Source: Lachnospiraceae bacterium
GTDB lineage: Bacteria > Bacillota > Clostridia > Lachnospirales > Lachnospiraceae
Direction of reading: 5' to 3'
DNA: 64,000 nt
Assembly (NCBI GenBank): GCA_017427685.1
Contig: JAFRSH010000015.1
Coordinates: 1 to 64,000, forward strand
Below the pieces are notes generated by a model. It made no database searches. It was not told the origin of the DNA and worked only from the letters and a program-made list of their open reading frames with translations. Shown one piece after another: positions 15,759 through 24,489 of this stretch (position 1 is the stretch's first letter; every line of letters starts with the position of its first letter). The position numbers were made by a program, and so were the translations under genes.

Positions 15759-17942
15759 TTATATATCAACTCGCTGCCTTTCAACAAGTTCCGCGAAGAA
15801 ACCTCCCTTCGCGATGAGCTCGTCGTAAGAGCCGTCCTCAATGATATGGCCCTTGTCGAGCACGATTATCCTGTCGCATTGCTTGATGGTAGAAAGCCTG
15901 TGTGCTATCACTATCCTTGTGCACTTGAGCTTTTCGAGTGAATCGGAAACTATCTTCTGAGTGATATTGTCAAGTGCGGATGTCGCCTCATCGAACATCA
16001 GGATCCTGGGCTTCGGAGCGATGGCGCGTGCTATGAGGAGACGCTGACGCTGTCCGCCCGAGATACCTCCCTGTCCTTCGGAAACCATGGTGAACATACC
16101 CATGGGCATGTTCCTGATATCGTCCGCAAAGCCTGCCATTTCAGCCGCTTCCCACGCCTGATCGATGGTGAGACGCGGATTGTTGATAACGATATTTGAA
16201 TATATGTCACCTGTAAAGAGCTTGCCCGTCTGCATGACGGAACCGATCTTCCTGCGCAGTGACTTAAGGTCCATACGCTCTATGTCTTTGCCGTCGTAGA
16301 AGACACCGCCTCGCTGAGGCTTCTCGAAGCCGAGCATTATCCTCATCAGGGTCGACTTGCCGCAACCCGTCTTGCCTACGATCGCCACGTACTGTCCCGC
16401 GCTGATCTTGAGCGAAACTCCGTCGAGGACGTTGGGCATGTTCTCGTTGTAGGTAAATGTCACGTTGTTAAGCTCAACGCCGCCCATAAGTCGCTCAACC
16501 ACCTGCTTCTCCTCGGAGACCTCAGGTTTTGTCTCGAGGATCGGTGAAGCCATCTCGAGGATCGGACGAATCTGGGCACCTAAAAGCGCAACTCCCGCAA
16601 GTGTGGTAAAAGCACCGCTGACCATACCGTATGCCACGTTGAATGCGTAGTAATCAGCGACCGTAACCCCGCTCTTAACTGCCGAGTAGTATATGATTAT
16701 CGCTCCCACAAGCGTGATCGCGGTTGTTAGCGCAGTATTGATCTTGATGAACATCGGAGGATCGTAGAGGAGCTTCGCGCTGTCCGTATAGGCTTTACCC
16801 CATCTCGCGAAGGCTCTCTTCTCCGCACCCGAAAGCTTGATCTTCTGGATTCCTGAGATGAGCGCGTAGCTCATGCCGCTCTCCTTTGATGCAAGGTTCA
16901 TCTGCGTCCTCGATATCCTTGTCTGTATGAGCGCTGACAGAAGCGATATAACGACAGTCGTCAGTATGACAAGGAGTGCCGGTGTAACGAGTGCGGGGGC
17001 GTACCTGAAGATCTGCGATATATACGCCAGTGAGAAAAGCGACGTAAGACCCGTGGTAAGCACGATGTCTATGAGTCTCTCGACCAGCACGTTTATGTAC
17101 TGCGACCTGTTGGCGAGCTCTCCGGAGCCGTACTTTTTGAAGAAGTCTGCGGGGAGCGAAAGAAGCCTCATCATAGCCGCCGCTTCCACGGTGACACCGA
17201 CTCTGTTCTTGAGCCGGGATACGAGCATCTCCTTGATCGTTGTGAGCATCAAAGTACTTAGGGAGACGCACACGATGAAGATCGCGATCGCAATAAGTGC
17301 TCTGTAGCTGCCCGAAACCATGATGTCCGAGAAAAGTATCTCGTTGAGTCTCGGGGTCAGGAATCCGATCAGTGTTACGGCAAGAGTTGCAAGCGCCACA
17401 AGAGCCACATCCGCAGCGGTGATGTTGCCGATGATGTAACGGAGCAGTCCCCTTATACCTATCTTCTCCGAAGGGAAAGGCTTGTAGAAAGCAATTGCCT
17501 CACTGTCAAGGAGGTCCTCAAGCTTCCTGCTCATCTTCTCGCGTCTGCCTTTGCCGGGATCGACAAGCGTGTAACCCGCCATACCCGAAGGGATAAGCGC
17601 AACTATACTCCCGTCCTCTTTAAGGGTTGCGAGCATGGGGCCCGAAGCGTCCTTGTACCACTTCTTTTCAAGAGTGACATTACGCCTCATTATCCCGTGG
17701 GGTCTCATGAGGTATTCGAGTGTATCGTTCATGTCGGTGATACTGTCGGGTACCTCACGGGGTCTTATGTGATAAGCCTTTAATATCTCGCCTATGGCAT
17801 CGGTTGCGGCCTGCCTCTGGTCGTTCATGGCAGCGGAAAGCTTGCTGCCCATGATTATACCGGCAGCACGAACGAAAGAGTCTTCAAACGCTTCGTTATC
17901 GGCTCGCATACGATCTTTTATTTGTTCATCAAACCAACCCAC
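15759..17942 (-). CDS. NHLP-type peptide export ABC transporter, second subunit
   Basis: A 727-residue half-transporter: an N-terminal cytoplasmic region of about 165 residues without the C39 peptidase, six membrane helices (about 170-450) and an ABC ATPase. The ATPase shows GKTGCGKST (Walker A), GISGGQRQRLLIARAI (signature) and ILMFDEATSALD (Walker B). This layout, paired with a peptidase-containing ABC protein, is that of the permease/ATPase partner in NHLM bacteriocin export systems (TIGR03797-type). It lies 75 bp after the peptidase-ABC gene and probably forms one exporter with it. Confidence 0.85.
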   Translation of the reverse strand: MGWFDEQIKDRMRADNEAFEDSFVRAAGIIMGSKLSAAMNDQRQAATDAIGEILKAYHIRPREVPDSITDMNDTLEYLMRPHGIMRRNVTLEKKWYKDASGPMLATLKEDGSIVALIPSGMAGYTLVDPGKGRREKMSRKLEDLLDSEAIAFYKPFPSEKIGIRGLLRYIIGNITAADVALVALATLAVTLIGFLTPRLNEILFSDIMVSGSYRALIAIAIFIVCVSLSTLMLTTIKEMLVSRLKNRVGVTVEAAAMMRLLSLPADFFKKYGSGELANRSQYINVLVERLIDIVLTTGLTSLFSLAYISQIFRYAPALVTPALLVILTTVVISLLSALIQTRISRTQMNLASKESGMSYALISGIQKIKLSGAEKRAFARWGKAYTDSAKLLYDPPMFIKINTALTTAITLVGAIIIYYSAVKSGVTVADYYAFNVAYGMVSGAFTTLAGVALLGAQIRPILEMASPILETKPEVSEEKQVVERLMGGVELNNVTFTYNENMPNVLDGVSLKISAGQYVAIVGKTGCGKSTLMRIMLGFEKPQRGGVFYDGKDIERMDLKSLRRKIGSVMQTGKLFTGDIYSNIVINNPRLTIDQAWEAAEMAGFADDIRNMPMGMFTMVSEGQGGISGGQRQRLLIARAIAPKPRILMFDEATSALDNITQKIVSDSLEKLKCTRIVIAHRLSTIKQCDRIIVLDKGHIIEDGSYDELIAKGGFFAELVERQRVDI

Positions 17943-18017
17943 AGTCGTCGCGGACTTCGCTTCCGTTATGAAGCCAAATCATTTTCCTCTCTCTAGAATA
18001 AATACTTCCGAATATGA

Positions 18018-20198
18018 TCATTCGCTGGTAACCAGCTGTGTATATGCACCGTTAAGAGCCATAAGCTCTTCATGTGTACCTCTCTCCACAACCTTGCCCT
18101 GATCGAAGACGATGATCTCGTCACAGTCGCGGATCGTTGAAAGCCTGTGTGCGATCACTATACAGGTGATATCACGCTGTTTGATCGCGTTTACAACCTC
18201 GAACTCTGTCTTGGCATCGAGAGCACTCGTTGCTTCATCAAGGATGATGATCGTGGGATCCTGGGCGAGAACTCTTGCGATCTCAAGTCGCTGTCTCTGG
18301 CCTCCCGAGAAATCACGACCACCCTCGGTCAGTCTGTAGCGGTAACCGCCTTCACGCTGCATTATGTCGTCATGGATGCGGGCATCACGCGCAGCCATCA
18401 TCATCTCATAATCTTCGATGGTGTTGTCCCACATCTTAATGTTGTTCTCGATGGTATCTTCAAATAGAGTGATGTCCTGGTCGACTACAGCCACCGATCC
18501 GGTGAAGACGCTCTTGTCTATCTCGTTAATGTGCTTGCCGTCAAAGAGGATCTCGCCTTCCCATGGCTGATAGAGTCCGGAGATGAGCTTTGCAAGAGTA
18601 GACTTACCGCAACCCGATGATCCGACGAAAGCTACTCTGCTGCCTGTTTCAAGCTTCATACTGAAGTTCTCGATAAGGGGCGGTGCGAGTCTCGAATAAC
18701 CGAATGTGATGTTCTTTAGCTCAACCGTACCCGAAAGCTTGTCGTAGTCGGCATCCTCATCGATCTCGGAATCGGCGTACTCAACATCGACAGGGTACTT
18801 CATAACGTCCTCGACACGCTCCATCTCGGTCCTGAGCTCCTGAACCTGCTGTCCCGCGTCTATGAGCTGCTCCGCGGGTTGCATGAATGCTTCAAGGAAG
18901 CCCTGGAAAGCCATGACCATACCGACAGAGAATTCACCTCTCATGCAGAGGTAAACACCGAGTATCAGCACCGCATTGCCCGCAAGTGCCGAAAGAACGG
19001 GAGGGATCAGACCGAGGTAGCTGTTGATCCTCATAAACCGCACATTCTGGGTGTTAACACTCGCCTGATAGCCCGACCATTTCTCGAAGTAACCGTTCTC
19101 TGCACCGCTTGCCTTGATGGTCTCGATCATCTCGATACCCGAAACGGTTGCTGCTGCGAGTTTACCGGAGTCACGCATCATTACACGCGTGATGTTCACT
19201 CTCTTGGCCGAGATGATCCTTGAAACAAAGATCTGGCCGACAAGCGAGACAAGTCCCACCATTGTCAGAAGAAGCGAGTAACGGATCATAACTACCAGAT
19301 AGAACACGAGCATAAAGGTCTGCAGGATAAGCGGAGAAACGGTGTTCACGAGCGTCCCGGCTATGGATGCGTTGGAAGCCTGTCGCTGCTGGATATCACC
19401 GGCAAGTCGCTGTGAGAAGAACTTCATGGGAAGACGAAGTACCTTCCACATAAACGTCATGTTCCCCACGATCGCCATCTTGCCGTCGATCTTGTAGGAG
19501 TAGATTGCGTTGATACAGGACGATATGATCTGTACGATCACTACGCCCGAAAGACCTATGATAAAGGGTAAGAGCCAGTCCGGGTCGTTGCCTGTGAGGA
19601 GTCTGTCCATAAAGACGCGCGAGAACCCGGCGAGGATGATACCGATAACAGACGATATAAACGTTGTGATAGAAACAAAAGCGATCGCTACCGAAGCGCC
19701 CTTGAGCCTGCTCTTTGCGAACGCGAGGACACTTTTCTTGGTTCCAGAGGGCTCGAAATTCTCACCGGGCTCGAACATGAGACAGATCCCGGTGTAGCCT
19801 TCGTCAAACTGATCGTAAGTCATGACGACATCGCCGCGTGCGGGGTCGTTGACGTAGACCTTGTTGCCCTTAAATCCGTTCAGCACAATAAAATGGTTAA
19901 ACTCCCAATGAACGATCATCGGGAATTTGCCCACTTCCTTGAGTCTTTCGGGATCATATCTGTATGCCTTGGCCGTCAGGCCGTAGTTTCGCGCCGCGAT
20001 CAGGATGTTCTTGGCGTTGGAGCCGTCACGCGAGACACTGCAGTCTTCGCGGACCTGTTCGAGGGGTATCCACTTGTCGTAGTATGCAAGGACCATCGTA
20101 AGCGATGCGGCACCGCACTCGAGCATCTCCATCTGCATTACGACCGGAACCTTGGCAACGCCTTTTGTGACCGGCTTTTTAACTGTTCTCTCTGCCAT
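18018..20198 (-). CDS. NHLP-type peptidase-ABC exporter (C39 leader peptidase)
   Basis: A 726-residue peptidase-containing ABC transporter. The N-terminal C39 protease has a complete triad: Cys28 in MLECGAAS, His102 in WEFNHFIVL and Asp118 in VNDPARGD. Six membrane helices (about 165-450) follow, then an ATPase with GSSGCGKST, FSGGQRQRLEIARVL and IIILDEATSALD. Such proteins cut leaders after a Gly-Gly pair and export the rest; both precursors encoded upstream have a suitable GG. The family match is the peptidase/ATP-binding subunit of NHLM systems (TIGR03796-type). Confidence 0.9.
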   Translation of the reverse strand: MAERTVKKPVTKGVAKVPVVMQMEMLECGAASLTMVLAYYDKWIPLEQVREDCSVSRDGSNAKNILIAARNYGLTAKAYRYDPERLKEVGKFPMIVHWEFNHFIVLNGFKGNKVYVNDPARGDVVMTYDQFDEGYTGICLMFEPGENFEPSGTKKSVLAFAKSRLKGASVAIAFVSITTFISSVIGIILAGFSRVFMDRLLTGNDPDWLLPFIIGLSGVVIVQIISSCINAIYSYKIDGKMAIVGNMTFMWKVLRLPMKFFSQRLAGDIQQRQASNASIAGTLVNTVSPLILQTFMLVFYLVVMIRYSLLLTMVGLVSLVGQIFVSRIISAKRVNITRVMMRDSGKLAAATVSGIEMIETIKASGAENGYFEKWSGYQASVNTQNVRFMRINSYLGLIPPVLSALAGNAVLILGVYLCMRGEFSVGMVMAFQGFLEAFMQPAEQLIDAGQQVQELRTEMERVEDVMKYPVDVEYADSEIDEDADYDKLSGTVELKNITFGYSRLAPPLIENFSMKLETGSRVAFVGSSGCGKSTLAKLISGLYQPWEGEILFDGKHINEIDKSVFTGSVAVVDQDITLFEDTIENNIKMWDNTIEDYEMMMAARDARIHDDIMQREGGYRYRLTEGGRDFSGGQRQRLEIARVLAQDPTIIILDEATSALDAKTEFEVVNAIKQRDITCIVIAHRLSTIRDCDEIIVFDQGKVVERGTHEELMALNGAYTQLVTSE

Positions 20199-20210
20199 TT
20201 AAGGATTCCT

Positions 20211-20435
20211 TCAGTTCAGTATAAAAGTAATGGGAGCGACTTTCTCTGTCGTTCCGTCGTCGTTATGGATCGTAAGCTCTCCGAGAGTTCCCCAAAGTAT
20301 TGCCCCGACAAGCAAAAGAAGGATCGCGATGAGCGTGATCCAAACACTGGGGGTCGTAACGCGGATGTAATCATCAAGCTTCTCGGGGGATGAGATCTTG
20401 TCGATACTCTTCTTTCTGAATAGACTGTTTTCCAC
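20211..20435 (-). CDS. Truncated HlyD-like adaptor of NHLP export system (N-terminal stub)
   Basis: A 74-residue protein from a GTG start with a strong GGAG site. FRKKSIDKISSPEKLDDYIRV, followed by TPSVWITLIAILLLLVGAILW, matches the N-terminus of the HlyD-type secretion protein of NHLM systems (TIGR03794-type), with one membrane helix (about 31-50). The usual lipoyl/barrel and coiled-coil parts are absent: after the helix only about 24 residues remain, ending EKVAPITFILN. It may be a deletion derivative that still works as a small accessory subunit. It lies exactly where the adaptor is expected, 12 bp before the peptidase-ABC gene. Confidence 0.65.
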   Translation of the reverse strand: MENSLFRKKSIDKISSPEKLDDYIRVTTPSVWITLIAILLLLVGAILWGTLGELTIHNDDGTTEKVAPITFILN

Positions 20436-20460
20436 TGTAATCTCCTCTTAAAACACAAGT

Positions 20461-20493
20461 ACGCAAAGGCCCTGACTGGCAAGGTCTTTGCGT
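20461..20493 (-). other. Intercistronic hairpin after the precursor genes
   Basis: ACGCAAAG/CTTTGCGT arms (8 bp) enclose a weaker inner pairing. It lies between the second precursor and the adaptor stub, where a partial terminator or processing hairpin would give more peptide mRNA than transporter mRNA. That role is inferred. Confidence 0.45.
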
Positions 20494-20511
20494 TGTAGTA
20501 CAAAAGAATAT

Positions 20512-20772
20512 TTAGCACCTTTCGATACCGCCGCCCATTCCGGGTTTAAGGACTGCCTTCTGAACGGCTCCCTTTAATACCGTCTTGGTAGGGGTTGCCT
20601 GAGTCTGCGGAGTAAGAACGGCGTGTGTAACACCTCCGCTTACCTGGCCTTTAAGAACTGTCTTTGATAATCCGCCGGAAGTTCCGCCCTGTGTCCAGAC
20701 GCCTCCTGTAGCCTCACCTGCGATATCGTCATTGATCTCGCCTTCTTTTAATAATTCATCGTTCTCTTTCAT
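20512..20772 (-). CDS. Candidate exported peptide precursor 2 (repeat core, terminal Cys)
   Basis: An 86-residue peptide with an acidic leader (KENDELLKEGEINDDIAGEATGG, residues 2-24) ending in Gly-Gly, suitable for the C39 peptidase. The remaining 62 residues are Gly/Thr/Val/Lys-rich and hold an imperfect repeat: KTVLKG-QV...HAVLTP and KTVLKG-AVQKAVLKP. The only Cys is the last residue. I recognise no modification motif. It lies 39 bp after precursor 1 and before the adaptor stub. An unrelated small protein is possible, but leader, GG and position all fit an exported peptide. Confidence 0.65.
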   Translation of the reverse strand: MKENDELLKEGEINDDIAGEATGGVWTQGGTSGGLSKTVLKGQVSGGVTHAVLTPQTQATPTKTVLKGAVQKAVLKPGMGGGIERC

Positions 20773-20815
20773 GATCGTTACTCCTCTCTGTTAAAGTTTT
20801 ACTCCCGAAACAATT

Positions 20816-21103
20816 TTATCGGAATCCTCTTACAAGAACCGTTGAAAGGATCTTGGGAAGCTTGATACCGCCCAGGGAATCAAAAGGATCGGTACTTCCG
20901 CCGCTCACACCGGCAACAACATCGTCACTGAGCTCGCCGTTAAAGCTTTCCTTAAAGAAACCGATAAGCTCGTCGATCGAGAACTTGCAATTGTTCTTCT
21001 CAAGGAAACCGTCAACGCTTTCCATGTCCTCAAGGGATGCGAACTCTTCCTGCATACTCTCTGACTTATTGATCTCGTCAATAAACTCTTCAATTAAACT
21101 CAT
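20816..21103 (-). CDS. Nif11-like leader peptide precursor 1
   Basis: A 95-residue precursor. Residues 1-69 form a Nif11/NHLP-type leader (MQEEFASLEDMESVDGFL..., then FSIDELIGFF) ending GELSDDVVAGVSGG, the classic processing site. The core after GG is 26 residues, begins STDPFDSLGG, ends VLVRGFR and contains no Cys. A thioether ring is therefore impossible within this core, and no modifying enzyme gene is nearby. It is first in the operon and has a GGGAGG ribosome site. Confidence 0.82.
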   Translation of the reverse strand: MSLIEEFIDEINKSESMQEEFASLEDMESVDGFLEKNNCKFSIDELIGFFKESFNGELSDDVVAGVSGGSTDPFDSLGGIKLPKILSTVLVRGFR

Positions 21104-21168
21104 AACGTACCTCCCGCGATCTCTCCATGAACAGGATCTGATCTTTCTTTGTTAACTTAATATACGCA

Positions 21169-21249
21169 ACACCTTTTGCATTTCCACTGTCAAAATGCAT
21201 TTTAAAACAAAAAGGTATAGAAAAAGATTGCCACAACCCACACCTTTTG
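21169..21249 (-). promoter_or_regulatory. Direct repeats upstream of the peptide operon
   Basis: CAAAAGGTGT occurs twice on the minus strand, at 21240-21249 and 21169-21178, start to start 71 bp. A TATATT box with no good -35 lies at 21159-21164. The promoter probably needs an activator, with the repeats as candidate sites. The upstream copy overlaps the end of miaB. Confidence 0.3.
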
Positions 21250-22782
21250 TCAATCCAATACGCAGAGCGAACCAAGGTAATAAAAGTCCTTGCATTCATC
21301 GATATGGACCCTGACGATCTCGCCGACAAGCGACTTTCTGCCCTCAAAATGTACGAGCAGGTTGTTGCCGAGTCTTCCGGTAAGCGCAGTCACTGCGTCA
21401 TCTCCCGTTTCCGGGGTCCGGCCGTCCGATGCTTCTCCTCCCTCAAGCGAGTGTCCGACAGTCTCGACAAGCACGTCCACGTCCTTTCCGACGAGCTTAG
21501 ACGCATTAGCTGCGCTCGAGTGCGCAACAACCTTTAAGAGCCTGTCGAAACGTTCCTTCACAATATCTTCCGGAACCTGATCGGGGAACGCGGCAGCGGG
21601 GGTTCCTGTGCGTTTCGAGTATATAAACGTAAAGGCACTGTCGAAGGAAACCTCCTCGCAGACCTCAAGCGTCTCCTTAAAGTCTTCTTCGGTCTCTCCT
21701 GGGAACCCGACGATGATGTCCGTTGTAATGGCGATATCGGGCATCGCCGCACGGAGCTTGCCCACAAGCGTCAGGTAGTCCTCCCTCGTGTAGTGGCGGT
21801 TCATCTTCTTGAGGAGCCTGCTGCTTCCGCTCTGCAAAGGAAGATGTATATGCCTGCAGATCGTTTCTTTTCGGCTCATAACGCTTATAAGGTCGTCCGA
21901 CAGATCCTTCGGATGTGATGTCATGAAGCGGATCCTTTTGATGCCCTTGATGTCAGAAAGCTTATCGAGCAGTGCGGCAAATGTGATGTCCTCATCAAGA
22001 CCCTTGCCGTAGGAATTAACATTCTGTCCGAGGAGCATTATCTCCTTGACGCCTCTCGAAGCAAGCTCTTCTACCTCTCGGATTATGTCGCAGCTCTTTC
22101 TGCTCCTCTCACGACCGCGCACGTAGGGCACGATACAGTAAGTGCAGAAATTGTCACATCCGTACATGATGTTGACTCCCGCACGGAAAGTGCTGTCGTA
22201 TCTGACGGGCAGATCTTCGACGATCCCCGTAGCTTCCTTCTGTACGTCGATCACATGGGTCTTAAGGGAAGGGTTCTTCTCCTTGGCCTTCCTGTTCATA
22301 AGGAGCGTGTAAAGAAGCTCTGCGATCTTGTAGCTGTTGTGTGTTCCGAAGATTATGTCGATGAAGCTGTAGCTCTTCTTCATCTTCTCAACCTCGTCCG
22401 GCTCCTGCATCATGCATCCGCAGATACCGATCACCATCGAGGGATTCTTCTCTTTCTTGATCTTGCCGACGTATCCGATCCTGCCGTATACACGCGTGCT
22501 TGCGTTCTCGCGTACCGTACAGGTGTTGTAGAGCACGAGGTCCGCTTTCTCGGACTCAACACGTTCGTAACCGATACTCTCAAGCACACCGGCAAGCTTC
22601 TCGGAGTCACGGAAGTTCATCTGACATCCGAAGGTCGAGATGTGATATGTGAGCTTCTTCTCATCCGTCATCTGCCCCGACGCTGCAAGCAGTTCCTTAC
22701 ACCTCTCGATGTAAAAGAGCTGTCTTTCCGGCTCTTTTGTGGGAGCTTCTATGAGATCTAAATTCCCGGGTACATTTACCAT
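21250..22782 (-). CDS. miaB: tRNA-2-methylthio-N6-dimethylallyladenosine synthase MiaB
   Basis: Radical-SAM methylthiotransferase that modifies A37 of tRNAs reading UNN codons. The 510-residue protein has the N-terminal cluster cysteines (STFGCQMN, YNTCTVRENA, GICGCMMQ), the radical SAM motif GCDNFCTYCIVPYVRGRE and a C-terminal TRAM domain. A 40-residue N-terminal extension before the conserved YHISTFGCQMN is usual in Clostridia. GAGGA lies 9 bases before the ATG. Although it adjoins the peptide operon, it is a housekeeping enzyme and not a likely peptide-modifying one. Confidence 0.95.
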   Translation of the reverse strand: MVNVPGNLDLIEAPTKEPERQLFYIERCKELLAASGQMTDEKKLTYHISTFGCQMNFRDSEKLAGVLESIGYERVESEKADLVLYNTCTVRENASTRVYGRIGYVGKIKKEKNPSMVIGICGCMMQEPDEVEKMKKSYSFIDIIFGTHNSYKIAELLYTLLMNRKAKEKNPSLKTHVIDVQKEATGIVEDLPVRYDSTFRAGVNIMYGCDNFCTYCIVPYVRGRERSRKSCDIIREVEELASRGVKEIMLLGQNVNSYGKGLDEDITFAALLDKLSDIKGIKRIRFMTSHPKDLSDDLISVMSRKETICRHIHLPLQSGSSRLLKKMNRHYTREDYLTLVGKLRAAMPDIAITTDIIVGFPGETEEDFKETLEVCEEVSFDSAFTFIYSKRTGTPAAAFPDQVPEDIVKERFDRLLKVVAHSSAANASKLVGKDVDVLVETVGHSLEGGEASDGRTPETGDDAVTALTGRLGNNLLVHFEGRKSLVGEIVRVHIDECKDFYYLGSLCVLD

Positions 22783-22866
22783 TCTGTTAAATCCTCGATT
22801 CTTTTATGTCCATACTCAATCCTTAATATTTCTGTATTCCAAATGTTTAAACTATTATTGGTTTGA

Positions 22867-24489
22867 TTATGGTCTGTTATACATTTTGTTTTTCATGCTT
22901 TTGGTTATTATTTTTTCATATACTTTCAGTCCGTCTACAGCAGCAGATGTAATTCCTCCCGCATATCCCGCCCCTTCACCGCAGGGATAAAGGCCCTTGA
23001 GTCCCTTCGCACAGAGCTTTTCCTCATCCCTTAAGATCCTCACGGGGGATGAAGTACGGCTCTCGACCGCGAGCATGATAGCGTCTTCTCCCGCAAAGCC
23101 CTTAATGGTCCTGTCGAAGGCCGGAAGTGCTTCCCTGAGCGGATCCGTGATGAGGGTCGGGAGTACTTTGGTTAGATCACAAGCCTCAGCGCTGCCCCTC
23201 GTGTTCGGGGTACGCCTGTCAAGGCTCACGGTCTCTCTGCCTTCAAGGAAATCCGTCACGTAACACGTGGGGATCCTGCCTCCGCATGCGTCAAATGCCG
23301 CCTTCTCAAGTTTCTCCTGAAACTTCATACCGGCGAGGATATCGTCACCCTCAAGGTCACTCTCCCTAATCTCTACAACGATCGCCGAATTAGCCGTTGC
23401 CTCGTCACGGGCGCTGTAACTCATCCCGTTGACACAGAGCATGCCTTCCTGCGAGGAAGCGTTCACAACCACTCCGCCCGGACACATGCAGAAGGAGTAT
23501 ACACCGCGCCCCTCAGCCGTCTTAAAGGTGAGCTTGTAATCGGCAGCGGGGTACTTATTATAGTCTGCTCCGTACATTGCCTTGGAGATCAGCTCCTGCG
23601 GGTGCTCAACTCTCACACCCATAGCAAATGCCTTTCTCTCCATCCCGATCCCCTTCGAAAGAAGCATCCTCACCGTATCACGCGCACTGTGACCGGTCGC
23701 AAGAACGAGCGTATCGCACTCTATCCTTTCGGAACCGCCCACGATGGCTGCCGTGACAGCACCGTCCTTCTCCTCGAAGCCCGTAAAGGTACTGTTAAAC
23801 CTGACTTCTCCGCCGAGCTCTATAACCTTTTCGCGAAGCGCCTTAACAATGCCTCTTAATTTGTCCGTCCCGATGTGCGGTTTATTGATATATCTGATCG
23901 AAGAATCTGCTCCGAACTCCACAAGTATGTCGAAGACATGAGCGATCCTGCCGAAATTGTCATGGATCATGGTGTTGAGCTTACCGTCCGAGAATGTCCC
24001 GGCGCCGCCCTCACCGAACTGTACGTTCGAATCTGTGCAAAGTCTGCCTGTCTTAAAGAACTCCTCAACATCGGCAGTCCTCGTGTCAACATCGCTTCCG
24101 CGTTCGAGGACTATCGGCCTGAGTCCCGCACACGCGAGTTTGTAGGCACAGATCATGCCCGCAGGCCCGAATCCTACGATCACAGGTCTGTTCCGGTGAT
24201 TATCATCCTTAGCCTCAGCCAACTTTGCTCCCGGATCTTCGTAAACAACGGGTTTAACGATGCTCGCATTCTTGATCCTGCATCTCCTCAGGAACTTCTC
24301 CTCGTTGGCCACATCTATATCGACACCGTAGACGTAGCGGATATCGTCCTTCTTGCGCGCATCGAGCGAAAGCTTCCGAAGCACCGCGCCCCGCAAAACC
24401 CCGGGATCAACCCGCAGTTTCGATGCAACAACGCTTTTGAGAGCCTCGGGGTCGATCTTCTCTTTATCAGTAAAAGATATCCGAATCAA
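22867..24489 (-). CDS. Uncharacterised FAD-dependent dehydrogenase (COG2509-like)
   Basis: A 540-residue flavoprotein: an N-terminal ferredoxin-like region (about 1-95), then the dinucleotide fold GFGPAGMICAYKLACAGLRPIVLERG, the NVQFGEGGAGTFSDGKLNT motif of this family, and a C-terminal LYPCGEGAGYAGGITSAA FAD motif. The best start is TTG at 24489, with GGAGG six bases upstream and a product beginning MIRIS like its relatives. The frame is open further upstream, inside the neighbour. It overlaps the preceding oxidoreductase gene by 23 bp. The physiological substrate is unknown. Confidence 0.82.
   Translation of the reverse strand: MIRISFTDKEKIDPEALKSVVASKLRVDPGVLRGAVLRKLSLDARKKDDIRYVYGVDIDVANEEKFLRRCRIKNASIVKPVVYEDPGAKLAEAKDDNHRNRPVIVGFGPAGMICAYKLACAGLRPIVLERGSDVDTRTADVEEFFKTGRLCTDSNVQFGEGGAGTFSDGKLNTMIHDNFGRIAHVFDILVEFGADSSIRYINKPHIGTDKLRGIVKALREKVIELGGEVRFNSTFTGFEEKDGAVTAAIVGGSERIECDTLVLATGHSARDTVRMLLSKGIGMERKAFAMGVRVEHPQELISKAMYGADYNKYPAADYKLTFKTAEGRGVYSFCMCPGGVVVNASSQEGMLCVNGMSYSARDEATANSAIVVEIRESDLEGDDILAGMKFQEKLEKAAFDACGGRIPTCYVTDFLEGRETVSLDRRTPNTRGSAEACDLTKVLPTLITDPLREALPAFDRTIKGFAGEDAIMLAVESRTSSPVRILRDEEKLCAKGLKGLYPCGEGAGYAGGITSAAVDGLKVYEKIITKSMKNKMYNRP

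Noticed and set aside
21104..21249. Translated leader upstream of the peptide operon looking faintly like the end of a LytTR domain
   Set aside because: The similarity is a few hydrophobic residues only, the frame has no start and it spans the promoter region.
21250..22782. Radical SAM gene next to the peptide precursors as a peptide-modifying enzyme
   Set aside because: Cluster cysteines, radical SAM motif and TRAM domain are those of MiaB, a tRNA enzyme; no peptide-recognition domain is present.
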